Of a stretch of DNA of 64,000 nt, positions 39,282-49,300 are shown one piece after another. The notes beneath the pieces were generated by a model that saw only the letters and a program-made list of their open reading frames with translations, did not search any database and was not told the origin of the DNA. The DNA comes from an uncultured Muribaculaceae bacterium (GTDB lineage: Bacteria; Bacteroidota; Bacteroidia; Bacteroidales; Muribaculaceae). The DNA lies in NCBI GenBank assembly GCA_947174275.1, contig CAMWIJ010000005.1, positions 1 through 64,000 of the forward strand, given 5' to 3'. Positions within the stretch are counted from its first letter, which is position 1. Each line of letters begins with the position of its first letter. The position numbers were made by a program, and so were the translations under genes.

Positions 39282-39906
39282 AAAGGTCTTCTATGAATTC
39301 CGCGTCGGAATCCTCAGGATTTACATCGCCGTAGTCGATATCACGACGTGAGTTGACACCCACCCTGATCACTATGTGCGCATTGATGGGAATTTCCATT
39401 CCGGGTTTAAGTTCGAGGCCGTTGTAGGTCGCTCCAAGCACCAGGTCATTTTGCTCGGCGGGCACTTCCGACACCTCTATGTTTTCAAATCCGCGCGACT
39501 TGAAGTTAGACAACGCGGCCGCAGCCGAGCCGTCGACGAAATCAGGCACTTTTGCTTTTTTCATTGTGTAGCACACATATGTGAGATAGGCAGTGCCGCC
39601 TCTTTTCACCATGGAGTTTTCAGGTGGAATCTGGCGCACGACCGTGCCCGGAGCCACATCGCTGCTGAAAATAGAGTCGAGTCTGACATCGAATTCGGCA
39701 TCTGAGAGTATGCGCGAGGCGTCGGTGACATTGAGGTTTTTGACCTGAGGCATCTCAATTTCCTCGCCGTGTCGAGTCCAGTAGTTGAGAAACACCACAC
39801 CGACAAGCCACACCATAAGCACAGCCAAAACAACTATCGCAAGAAAATTCATCAGCACCGGATGCTTGTGCCAGAAGCGCACTATTCCTATTTTATTTCC
39901 TGACAT
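39253..39906 (-). CDS. PASTA domain-containing protein
   Basis: Single TM then EIEMPQVKNLNVTDASRILSDAEFDVRLDSIFSSDVAPGTVVRQIPPENSMVKRGGTAYLTYV. Confidence 0.85.
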   Translation of the reverse strand: MSGNKIGIVRFWHKHPVLMNFLAIVVLAVLMVWLVGVVFLNYWTRHGEEIEMPQVKNLNVTDASRILSDAEFDVRLDSIFSSDVAPGTVVRQIPPENSMVKRGGTAYLTYVCYTMKKAKVPDFVDGSAAAALSNFKSRGFENIEVSEVPAEQNDLVLGATYNGLELKPGMEIPINAHIVIRVGVNSRRDIDYGDVNPEDSDAEFIEDLFDDGFGDYD

Positions 39907-40142
39907 ATACGTATAAGTTCATTGTTTCCACAAAAGTACTACTTTTCCCTGATTAATCAGCAAAAAAGCCCGTCAATTATATCCACGTCACTTTTTAAAC
40001 ATCTTTTAGTATCATGAGCATTGATTTTTGCCGACAAATTATTAACTTTGCAACTTGAACAGCCCGAGGCATATCGCACCGCCACCGTCTGCGTCCGCCA
40101 ACCCGCTGTCGATTAGACTATTATACGATAAGAGATTTCATC

Positions 40143-40943
40143 ATGCGTAAACTATTTATATTCTCACTTCTGGCTCTTGTGCTTGCCTCGTGCGGCGAAT
40201 ACCAGCGCGTGCAGAAAAGCCCCGACCCCGATGTGAAATTCGACTACGCCAAGCGTGCTTTTGAAGAGGGGCGCTATGTACAGGCCTACACCCTGCTCAA
40301 AGATGTGGTAGCGGTGTTCAAAGGCTCGCAGAAAGCCGAAGAGTCACTTTACCTGCTCGGTCTCAGCCACTATGAGAATAAGGAATATCTCGACGCCGCA
40401 GCCTATTTCCAGAGCTACTACCAGCGTTACCCCAAAGGCACCTACACGGAGCTTGCGCGCTTCTATGCCGGCTATGCCTACTATCTCGATTCACCCGAGC
40501 CTCAGCTTGACCAGTCGGGCACAATCAAGGCCATCGAGGAACTTCAGGGATTTCTTGACTACTTCCCACGCAGCGAACGCGTATCAATCGCCCAAAACGC
40601 CATCTTCGAGCTTCAGGACAAGCTGACACTCAAGGAGCTGCAGAATGCTCAGCTTTATTACAACCTCGGCAACTATCTGGGCAACAACTACGACAGCGCC
40701 ATCATCGTGGCAAAAAATGCCGTCAAGGAATATCCCTACTCAAAATATAAGGAAGAGTTGGAGATGCTCATACTCAAATCGCGCTATCAGATTGCATCGC
40801 AGAGCATCGAAGAGAAAAAAGCCGACCGCTACCGCGATGTGATTGATGAATATTTCAGCTTCATCAACAACTACCCCGACGGAGCGAACCGCGAGGAGGC
40901 CGACAACATCTACAAAATCGCCCGCAAACACGTAAAGGAATAA
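40143..40943 (+). CDS. bamD: Outer membrane protein assembly factor BamD
   Basis: Lipoprotein MRKLFIFSLLALVLASCGEYQRVQKSPD; YAKRAFEEGRYVQAYTLLKDV, TPR-like. Confidence 0.9.
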   Translation: MRKLFIFSLLALVLASCGEYQRVQKSPDPDVKFDYAKRAFEEGRYVQAYTLLKDVVAVFKGSQKAEESLYLLGLSHYENKEYLDAAAYFQSYYQRYPKGTYTELARFYAGYAYYLDSPEPQLDQSGTIKAIEELQGFLDYFPRSERVSIAQNAIFELQDKLTLKELQNAQLYYNLGNYLGNNYDSAIIVAKNAVKEYPYSKYKEELEMLILKSRYQIASQSIEEKKADRYRDVIDEYFSFINNYPDGANREEADNIYKIARKHVKE

Positions 40944-40997
40944 ACTCGCCTGACACAGGCCATACAGATATAAAAACAGTAAAACACTATAAACAAA

Positions 40998-41333
40998 ATG
41001 GATTACAAAAAGACTAACGCCCCCATCAACACCGTGACCCGCGACATGATAGAAATGTCAAAGGACACCGGCAACGTCTACGAAACCGTGTGCATCATCG
41101 CCAAACGCGCCAATCAGATTGCCGGCGAAATCAAACACGACCTTGATAAAAAACTTCAGGAGTTCGCTCCTTGCAACGAAACCAACGAAGAGGTGTCGGA
41201 AAACCGCGAGCAGGCCGAAGTATCACGCTACTACGAGAAACTTCCGAAGCCCACTCTGATTGCAGCCCAGGAGTATATAGAAGGCAAAATCCATTACCGC
41301 AACCCGGCCAAGGAGAAACTCAATCTCGACTGA
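40998..41333 (+). CDS. rpoZ: DNA-directed RNA polymerase subunit omega (Bacteroidetes type)
   Basis: 111-aa ORF: MDYKKTNAPINTVTRDMIEMSKDTGNVYETVCIIAKRANQI...YEKLPKPTLIAAQEYIEGKI; position downstream of bamD. Confidence 0.85.
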   Translation: MDYKKTNAPINTVTRDMIEMSKDTGNVYETVCIIAKRANQIAGEIKHDLDKKLQEFAPCNETNEEVSENREQAEVSRYYEKLPKPTLIAAQEYIEGKIHYRNPAKEKLNLD

Positions 41334-41425
41334 TTTCACCGGCCATGACAGTGACGTGGCTACATCAGGCCGCAGCCTGACATGCGATATAACCAATAAA
41401 GCGATTACGATCGCCGGAAAAAACG

Positions 41426-41466
41426 CTACGCTATGCTCCGCGACAACAAATCACGGCATAGCGTAG
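41426..41466 (+). terminator. Terminator hairpin
   Basis: CTACGCTATG (41426-41435) / CATAGCGTAG (41457-41466) followed by TTTTTAT. Confidence 0.75.
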
Positions 41467-41504
41467 TTTTTATTATATACATATAAAATTATTAAGCTAA
41501 AATC

Positions 41505-42044
41505 ATGAAACGCTATCTCATATCCGTAATCGCAATGGCAGCTGTAATCGCGGCGATGACAACAACAAGCAGCTGCAAGACATCGGCCGACTCCGCTCAG
41601 AAGGCCTACGTAGACTCCGTAGCAAACAACGTAGCCCAACTACAACTGAAACACCGGAAATTTGTGCTCACCGCCGACCGCATAACCATCAACCACTCCC
41701 CCATCATCAACGTGTCTGACAACACCAACTTCATACTTGTCGACTCACTTACAGGTGTAGTGCAGATATCGCCGCGCATTGGCGGTGGCCCCAACAGCCT
41801 TGGAGGCATAACCGTGACCGGCGATATATCCAACTATGAGATAAAAACAGCCAAAAACGGCGATGTCACAGTCACTTACCGGCTCTCAGCCCCCGTAGGC
41901 TCAACTGATGTCCGCATACTTCTCTACAAAGGAAGCAACAAAGCCGAAGCCACCGTCAACGCAACTTTCAACCGTGGTCGCGCTACCCTCAACGGCGAAA
42001 TAAAAGCCCTCGGCACACAATATTTCCAAGGCCGCTCTTTCTAA
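41505..42044 (+). CDS. DUF4251 domain-containing lipoprotein
   Basis: 179-aa ORF: MKRYLISVIAMAAVIAAMTTTSSCKTSA; FVLTADRI...DNTNFILVDSLTGVVQI, TVTYRLSAPVGSTDVRILLYKGSNKAEATVNATFNRGRATLNGEI. Confidence 0.75.
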   Translation: MKRYLISVIAMAAVIAAMTTTSSCKTSADSAQKAYVDSVANNVAQLQLKHRKFVLTADRITINHSPIINVSDNTNFILVDSLTGVVQISPRIGGGPNSLGGITVTGDISNYEIKTAKNGDVTVTYRLSAPVGSTDVRILLYKGSNKAEATVNATFNRGRATLNGEIKALGTQYFQGRSF

Positions 42045-42064
42045 AAAACATAAATCAACCGCTT

Positions 42065-42700
42065 ATGATCAGAAGTATCCTGGCTACAGCGACAATCGCA
42101 TTTTCAGCCATTACAGTGTCAGGAGAGGAGATATCAATGCCGCAGCCTGAAAAGTCGGCAGGCACTCCTGTAATGGAAGCCCTCGCCAACCGCAGGTCAG
42201 TCAGAAATTTCAGCGAAAAGGAATTGTCACGACAGCAACTCGGCAATATACTGTGGGCTGCGAAGGGGCAAAACCGTCCCGACGGCCGACAGACAGCGCC
42301 ATCATGCCGCAATCTACAGGAAATCAGACTATTCGTTTTCGACAAAAACGGTGTGAGCGAATATATGCCGACAACTCACTCCCTGCGTCATGTTGTCGAC
42401 GGCGATTACCGCAATCTTGTCGCCGCCGGACAGGAATTTGTCAATGTCGCGCCCGTCAGCATCGTAATGATAGCCGACATGTCAAAATTCGACAAAATCG
42501 ATGAAAGGGCACTGATGATGGCATCGGCCGACGCAGGCATTGTAAGCGAGAACATATCTGTGGCTTGCGCCGGACTTGGCTTTGCCACCGTGCCGCGCGG
42601 CATGATGAAATCAGCTGAGATCCTCACCCTGCTCAATCTGCCGGAAAATCATATCGCTATACTCAACAACCCTGTCGGCTTTGAAGCTGAAACAAAGTAA
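42065..42700 (+). CDS. Nitroreductase family protein (SagB-type-like), secreted
   Basis: Signal peptide; MEALANRRSVRNFSEKELSRQQLGNILWAAKGQNRPDGRQTAPSC; AGIVSENISVACAGLGFATVPRG. Confidence 0.85.
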   Translation: MIRSILATATIAFSAITVSGEEISMPQPEKSAGTPVMEALANRRSVRNFSEKELSRQQLGNILWAAKGQNRPDGRQTAPSCRNLQEIRLFVFDKNGVSEYMPTTHSLRHVVDGDYRNLVAAGQEFVNVAPVSIVMIADMSKFDKIDERALMMASADAGIVSENISVACAGLGFATVPRGMMKSAEILTLLNLPENHIAILNNPVGFEAETK

Positions 42701-42724
42701 CCGGAAATAATCACCGCCGACACT

Positions 42725-43756
42725 ATGAAAGCTCAAACTTTCACGGCTCCGGGCAAATTCGAACTCATCGACAAACCGGAGCCACAGATTGTCGACCCTA
42801 CCGACGCCATAGTCAGGGTCACTCTTGCAAGTATCTGCTCCTCCGACCTGCATATCATGCACGGCGCCGTGCCGCAGGCTGTGCCCGGCGTTACTGTCGG
42901 CCATGAGATGACAGGCATCGTGGAAGCGGTAGGCCGGGATGTAACGAAAGTGCGTCCCGGCGACCGCGTGGCTGTCAACGTGGAGACATATTGCGGCGAG
43001 TGCTTTTATTGCCGCCGCGGCTTTGTCAACAACTGCACGTCGGGCGGATGGAAACTCGGCTGCCGCATAGACGGCGGCCAGGCCGAATATGTGCGCGTGC
43101 CCTACGCCGACAACGGCCTTACTCCCATCCCCGACAATGTCAGCGACAGCAGTGCGCTCTTTGTCGGCGACATACTCGCCACAGGCTATTGGGCGGCAAA
43201 GATATCTGAAATATCGGAAGAGGATACCGTACTGATTATAGGTGCAGGACCCACCGGACTATGCACCCTTGAATGCGTGCGGCTCTACACACCCCGCCAT
43301 ATCGTAGTCTGCGAACCCGACGAGAGCCGACGCCGCTTCGTCAGCGAGCATTATCCGCAGGCAATCGCCGTCACCCCGGAGCAATGCGGAGAGGCGGTGC
43401 GCGCCCTCACCGAAAACCGCGGCGCTGACCGGGTGATAGAAGCGGCAGGCGGCACCGACACATTTCAGATGGCATGGCGACACGCGCGCCCCAATGCGAT
43501 AGTAACGATAGTGGCGCTTTACGAAAGCAATCAGACATTGCCTCTGCCGATGATGTATGGTAAAAACCTGACTTTCAAGACAGGCGGCGTCGACGCATGC
43601 GACTGCGACAAAATAATGCGACTGATATCCGCCGGCAAAATCGACACGACTCCATTGATAACCCACACCTTTCCCCTGAGCCGCATCAGCGAAGCCTACA
43701 GCATCTTCGCCGATAAATCCGACAACATAATAAAGGCCGCCATATATCCCGACTGA
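42725..43756 (+). CDS. Zinc-dependent alcohol dehydrogenase family protein
   Basis: VTLASICSSDLHIMHG, GHEMTGIVEAVGRDVTKVRPGDRVAV, VLIIGAGPTGLCTLECVRLY. Confidence 0.9.
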   Translation: MKAQTFTAPGKFELIDKPEPQIVDPTDAIVRVTLASICSSDLHIMHGAVPQAVPGVTVGHEMTGIVEAVGRDVTKVRPGDRVAVNVETYCGECFYCRRGFVNNCTSGGWKLGCRIDGGQAEYVRVPYADNGLTPIPDNVSDSSALFVGDILATGYWAAKISEISEEDTVLIIGAGPTGLCTLECVRLYTPRHIVVCEPDESRRRFVSEHYPQAIAVTPEQCGEAVRALTENRGADRVIEAAGGTDTFQMAWRHARPNAIVTIVALYESNQTLPLPMMYGKNLTFKTGGVDACDCDKIMRLISAGKIDTTPLITHTFPLSRISEAYSIFADKSDNIIKAAIYPD

Positions 43757-43828
43757 CAACCCGGCAACAAAGCAATCGCACTACAAGCCAATTGCCTCAT
43801 AACACACTCAAAATTGCCATCACAAATA

Positions 43829-44962
43829 TCAACCCTGCAACGGCGTAACACCGATGCCCGGCATGTCGGAAAGGGTTATTTTGCCGTCGACGATTTTCAT
43901 ACCCGAAAAGCGGTCATTTGATATCAGCAGGTTGCCGTCGAGGTCAGCGTAGTCGGCAAGCGGAGAGAGTTGCGCGGCGGCCGACACGGCGCATGAAGTC
44001 TCGGTCATGCAGCCAAGCATTACTTTAAGATCAAGGGCGCGGGCAAGCACGGCCATCTTATATGCCTCATGCATGCCGGTGCTCTTCATCAGTTTGATAT
44101 TTATGCCGTCGTAGGCCTCGGCGATATGCCGCACGTCAGAGATGCGTTGCAACGCTTCGTCGGCTATCAGCGGCAACGGCGAGCGCTCGCGCAGCCATGC
44201 GGTGTCGTCATGACGGTCAACAGCCATCGGCTGCTCTACGAAAAGGCAATTGCGTTCGGCAAGCCAGTGACACATTTCGAGCGCCTGATTACGATCAGTC
44301 CACCCCTGGTTGACATCCACACATATAGGCACATCGGTCATCGACCGTATAATCTCGACCGTCTCCCTGTCATTGTCAAGCCCCATCTTCACCTTAAGCA
44401 CACGGTATGGACTCGCCTCATCCACCTTCTGCCTAACGACCTCCTCGGTGTCGATGCCGATGGTGAACGACGTGCACGGACATTTCTCCTTGTCGAGCCC
44501 CCATATCTTATGCCACGGCTGCCCCATGAGCTTGCCCGACAGGTCATGCAACGCGATATCGACCGCAGCCTTCGCCGCACGGTCGCCTGAGCTAAGGCTA
44601 TCCATATATTCATGTATCTCCTCCATGGCGAACGGCGAACTGAAACGGCTGAGGTCGAGGCGCGAAAGAAATGCCACGACCGAGTCGACCGTCTCGCCCA
44701 GATACGGAGGCATCGAAGCCTCGCCATAGCCGGTCACTCCTTCATATTCAATTTCAACCTGCACGTCGGGGGTGGTAGTTCGCTGATATCTGGCGAGATT
44801 GAACGCATGGCGCAACTGCAGCTCGTATGGGAAAAAGCGCATCGTCATGCGACCAGCACGGTTGACATAGCGCGTAGGCTCGCCCCATGCCGAAAAACTC
44901 ACCGGCATCATTGACGCGACCGCACCCAATGCCGTAAACCTCAAAAAATCTCTTCTGTTCAT
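43829..44962 (-). CDS. Dipeptide epimerase (L-Ala-D/L-Glu epimerase-like, enolase superfamily) with Tat-like signal
   Basis: MNRRDFLRFTALGAVASM; TSFTIGID, VLKVKMGLDNDRETVEIIR, VCVDVNQGWTD-like ICVDVNQGWTDRNQAL, LIADEALQ, INIKLMKSTGMHEAYKMA. Confidence 0.88.
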   Translation of the reverse strand: MNRRDFLRFTALGAVASMMPVSFSAWGEPTRYVNRAGRMTMRFFPYELQLRHAFNLARYQRTTTPDVQVEIEYEGVTGYGEASMPPYLGETVDSVVAFLSRLDLSRFSSPFAMEEIHEYMDSLSSGDRAAKAAVDIALHDLSGKLMGQPWHKIWGLDKEKCPCTSFTIGIDTEEVVRQKVDEASPYRVLKVKMGLDNDRETVEIIRSMTDVPICVDVNQGWTDRNQALEMCHWLAERNCLFVEQPMAVDRHDDTAWLRERSPLPLIADEALQRISDVRHIAEAYDGINIKLMKSTGMHEAYKMAVLARALDLKVMLGCMTETSCAVSAAAQLSPLADYADLDGNLLISNDRFSGMKIVDGKITLSDMPGIGVTPLQG

Positions 44963-44986
44963 AAAATATACTTCTTCCCGAGCCGG

Positions 44987-45349
44987 TCAGTCATGCCGGT
45001 AGTTGGCATAGCGACGGCGATGTTTCAGATAATCGGTTTCATCCTGATGGCGATAGGCCTCGCGCTCAAACGATATGGCGCGATAAGCTTTATCCCGGTC
45101 ACGCAGACGCGCCAGATGCCACAGCCACTCCCCTACATATAAGATGTAGAAAGGCAGATAGAGCCACTCAAGCTGCTGCTGACAATGGATAAGCTCATGG
45201 CGCAACACGCGTTTGCTTACATAATTCCTGTCGGCGGTAAATACCAGACCAAACAAAGTTATCGCTACAAAATTCCAACTTCGCGGTATAATCCTTGTCT
45301 GTATCACTTTAGTTCCTATCGCCATACAATCGACAATTTGCTTTCTCAC
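44987..45349 (-). CDS. Small putative zinc-metalloprotease-like protein (HELIH motif)
   Basis: 120-aa ORF; RVLRHELIHCQQQLEWLYLPFYILYVGEWLWHLARLRDRDKAYRAISFEREAYRH. Confidence 0.6.
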   Translation of the reverse strand: MRKQIVDCMAIGTKVIQTRIIPRSWNFVAITLFGLVFTADRNYVSKRVLRHELIHCQQQLEWLYLPFYILYVGEWLWHLARLRDRDKAYRAISFEREAYRHQDETDYLKHRRRYANYRHD

Positions 45350-45461
45350 ATCAAATATAATGTTTTTATCATCAATTTCAATCCGTAATAACGATAAAAT
45401 ACCCTAAAAAAACGGCGAAACCGCAAATAACATTTTTTAACGCTATTTTTTCTGTCAAATA

Positions 45462-45492
45462 TTTGCAAAGTCAAATAAAAGCCGTACCTTTG
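45462..45492 (+). promoter_or_regulatory. Bacteroidetes-type promoter of the initiator tRNA
   Basis: TTTG (45462-45465), 19-nt spacer, TACCTTTG (45485-45492), 14 nt before the tRNA 5' end. Confidence 0.75.
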
Positions 45493-45506
45493 CACACGTA
45501 AAACAT

Positions 45507-45581
<75 letters not shown>

Positions 45582-45586
45582 AAGCG

Positions 45587-45617
45587 AAAGAGATGAATTT
45601 AATAAATTCATCTCTTT
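45587..45617 (+). terminator. Terminator downstream of the tRNA
   Basis: AAAGAGATGAATTT-AAT-AAATTCATCTCTTT followed by TT. Confidence 0.85.
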
Positions 45618-45688
45618 TTATTTATACACACCGACAATCTGCCCCACCCATGCACCCGACGCGAAGCAGAGCGCACGGGTGAGACAGC

Positions 45689-45752
45689 CGCAAAACCCCA
45701 GATTGTAGGGACACACGGCCCGTGTCGTCCGATCACACACTGATTATCTGGC
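45689..45752. repeat. R1 repeat, partial/degenerate copy D
   Basis: GATTGTAGGGACACACGGCCCGTGTCGTCCGATCACACACTGATTATC parallels the left half of copy C. Confidence 0.6.
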
Positions 45753-45822
45753 AATTGGGAAGAATTATTATATACCACAAATCGCCCCTCCCGGGCTTAT
45801 GCCGGGTCAGCGCCTTGATTTG

Positions 45823-45898
45823 CCGGGGTCTCCGCCCGCTCCGCGGTCTGCTAACCCCGGTTAATCACAGACTCGAGCCTCCGGCTCTCAGTGAGTAC
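45823..45898 (-). repeat. Dispersed repeat family R2, copy 2 (inverted)
   Basis: Reverse complement reads GAGAGCCGGAGGCTCGAGTCTGTGATTAACCGGGGTTAGCAGACCGCGGAGCGGGCGGAGACCCCGG, closely matching 17471-17542. Confidence 0.85.
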
Positions 45899-45995
45899 AT
45901 GTAGCGACTATGTGTGAGAATATACTACTCTTTTTTAACTAACCCCGTTTTTTTATATTCAACCAAAGGACACAGGAGTGCAGAAGTTGGAGAAG

Positions 45996-46132
45996 AGTGT
46001 TGCAGGACTTCATATTGTAGGGACGCACGGCTCGTGCGTCCGATATTAGCCACTGATAATCAAAGCATTAGCGGACGCACGAGCCGTGCGTCCCTACTTT
46101 TTGGAGACATTTCTCTGAGTTCTGCGACACCT
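45996..46132. repeat. Dispersed nested-palindrome repeat R1, copy C
   Basis: AGTGTTGCAGGACTTCATATTGTAGGGACGCACGGCTCGTGCGTCCG...GCGGACGCACGAGCCGTGCGTCCCTACTTTTTGGAGACATTTCTCTGAGTTCTGCGACACCT. Confidence 0.92.
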
Positions 46133-46142
46133 GGTTGATGTC

Positions 46143-46206
46143 ACGGAGAGGCGGAGTCGTGGGTGTGATTAACCCAAGTCGCAGAACGCGGAGCGGGCGT
46201 AGACCG
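46143..46206 (+). repeat. Dispersed repeat family R2, copy 3 (degenerate left part)
   Basis: GATTAACCCAAGTCGCAGAACGCGGAGCGGGCGTAGACCGGG. Confidence 0.8.
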
Positions 46207-46217
46207 GGGATTATTGC

Positions 46218-46268
46218 CATAAAAAAGGAAATCCGACACACGGGATGTATCGGATTTCCTTTTTTATG
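46218..46268 (-). terminator. Terminator downstream of the leucine-rich repeat gene
   Basis: 19-bp perfect stem CATAAAAAAGGAAATCCGA / TCGGATTTCCTTTTTTATG. Confidence 0.8.
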
Positions 46269-46328
46269 CAGGCAGTTGTCGTAGTTGCATCATTACGGAC
46301 AACTGACCGGGATATTATCGCTGCACAA

Positions 46329-49300
46329 TCAGCGGAGCGCGATTTTTGCTGTACGGTTGCCGGCCTGCACGATATAGAGGCCTGCCGAGAGGTTGAAATC
46401 GCAGTCACCGCTGCCGGTGGCAACACGTATGCCTCCGGCTGTATAGACGTTGACGGGCGTGCCTTCCGGAGCCTTGACGCTGACGGTCGAGCCTGCCGAG
46501 GTGATTGTGATATCAGCATCAACGGCGACATTCTCCACACCGGTGAGACGCACGTCGACAAATGTCGACAGCAGGTTGAGGTTGGGGAAGTTGCTGTTTC
46601 GCATCAGACAGATCACATTCGTGAAGTTGCCGAGGAAGGTAGTGACACCGTTTTCAATAGTGTACTCGTCATCGACATAGAGGTTTTCACCTACGATGTT
46701 GCCTTCTTCGTCATAATACGGTGAATCGATATACCATGTGTATTCGGTTTCAACACCGTTGACTACAGCCTGCGACGAGAGGTCCACCTTGCCGTCGACC
46801 ACTTCGATTTCAATCTGAGCCTGGTTTGAGTAATTATAGAGCAGATAGCTGTCTTTCACTTTAGGAAGCGTGGTAAACGTGAACCGGTTTCCGTCAATAT
46901 ACAGTGCAAGAAGGTTGGGGAGCACGTCGACATCCAATTCACTCAGTCTGTTACCCGAAAGTATGAGTTGCTGTATGCCGGGAGCAGCACTGAGATCGAT
47001 GTTTTCAATCTCATTGTTGGTGAAATCGACAAAATAAAGCGATGAATTGCGCAATGTCGCCGTCTTTACCTTGCCTTTTGCTCCGGAGAGATATGTAAGA
47101 GCCGGAAGTTGAGACACATCGATATGCTCGAACTCATTGCCCGTAAGATTGAGCGAGTAGAGCGCAGGATAATTGTTTATGAAATCGACTGACGTAAGGG
47201 CGGCTTCAGTAAGCGACAGCTCTTTGAGACCGGGGCTCTGCGGAAGCACAAGGTTATCGTTGCCGATCTGCGAACCGTAGAACGCGAACATGGTGAGATT
47301 TTTCATTGCCGAACCGTCGATCTGCGTGAGTTCGCCCGACGATACAGAGAACACACGCATGCCCTCATCCTCGTCGTAGGAATAGAACTTGGTCTGCTTG
47401 CCGGCCATCAGCGAGCCTTCGAATATCTGGTAGGTGGTTTTGAGCACAAGCTGCTCGAAGTCACCTTCACCCGTCCAGTCGACATATACAGTGGTGCCGT
47501 TGGCAGCGCCGGCAAACGAGAGCGAGCAGTCGCCGTCATTGCGGGCGGTAAATGTAGCGAATACATGTTCAGGCATGTCGGCTGTAGCCACATTGGAAGT
47601 GCGCATTGCATCTGAGCCTGCGAAATCGGGGAACGCCGGATTTGTGAGCGTGCAATATATGACCCCGAGGTCAGGATTTTCGAAGAAAAAACGACCGTCG
47701 TTTTCACGGATGCTGCCGTCGGCCACCGGTGCACCGGTGGCTGCCATGCGCCATGTGTAGTCCGTCATCGTGTTATCGGAGGCGGAGAGATAAGTGTAAA
47801 GGCTTACCACCGGAGCTTTCTCCGGTATCGGAATTTCTTTCTGAGGCGCGTAGGTGTAAGAAGCCACCTTGCCCGGAAGAGGAAGTCCGGCGAAAGTAAA
47901 GTTGTTGTTGCTTACGTCAAGGCTTTTCAGGGGCACATAGTCAAGCAGTGTGAGCGTAGTGAGGTTGTTGTTGCTGAAATCAGCCACTTCAAGAGCCTCG
48001 CTGTCCTGAAGGCTTATTGTCTCGATGCTGTTGCCGCTGAGGTTTACATTGACAAGGTTGCTCATCTTGAGGAGCGAGAACTCTGAGAAATTGTTGTCGC
48101 TGAGGTCAAGCGTGGTGAACGCACCGATTTCCCACTCGAAAGTGTCAAGTTTGTTGCGCGGAGCAAGCACAGTGAGCAGCATGTTTTTGTATTGCGAACC
48201 GTTGGCTCCGTTGAGCGACAGCGAGGTGAGAGCATTGTCTGAAAGGTCGAGATATGACAGCAGAGGGTTCCAGCCAAGGTCTATGCCGGAGAGGTTACAC
48301 TTAGTGATGGAGAGGTAGGCCAGACCGGTAGTCTGCGAGAAGTCGACAGAGTTGAGACGCTGATTGTCAATCGAGATAGCAGAAACGTAGTTATCGTCAT
48401 CGACATAGACTGTGACTTTGCCTTTACGCGAGCCGCTGACATTAGGGGCAGCGGGGAGAGTTTCGGTAGTCGCGGTGAATTTCTGCAAGTTTCCGTCGCC
48501 GAAGTCAACGTAGAAATTGACCGGATGCTCTTCCGATGCTCCCGAAATGCCGACCCCGAACGACGGAGTGCGGGCAAGAGCCGAAAATTCGAGCACGGCG
48601 GTGGCCGAAGGCTTGCCGTATTCATCGGCATTCTTTATCATGAAGTTGGTCGATCGGAATGTGGCGTCGGGAAGCGCCTCGTTGTAGAAACTTACATAGA
48701 CACTGTCGGCGCAGGCTGTATTGAGTGTGAGCTTGCCCGTATTCTCATCCCAGCTGTAACAGGTTTCGTCGACAAGAGTCGACACTCCGGGGTTCTCACG
48801 GTTGACACTGTAGAGAGTGGCGGAGGTAGTGCTGCCTTCGCGGAGCACCTGTTTGCTGAAGTCTATCACCGAACCTACCGGGTGAGAAGTTGCGGTCTTA
48901 TATGAGTTCTGGCGGTAATAATATTCATAGAAGGCATCACGAGGTGCGGGGATATCGCCCATCGGGATGTAATTGTTCATTATATCGACATTGACAAGAT
49001 AAGGATTGCTGTCGAAATTTATCGATGTCAGCTTATTGTCCTGGGCCATAAGGCTCATTAGCATCGGCAGATTGCTGATGTCGAGCTCGGTCATATCGTT
49101 GCCCTGCACGCCGAGGCGCACCAGCTGCGTATTGTTGCTCAGATCGACGGTACGCATCTTGTATTCGGAATTGACCGCACTGGTATGTCCGCAATAAAAC
49201 TCCGAGAGTTTCGGATTCTTACTGAGGTCAATATCCGTAATCTTCGTTCCGGCGATATCGAGTATTACCAACTCCGGATTTTTTGAAACATCGAGAGTCT

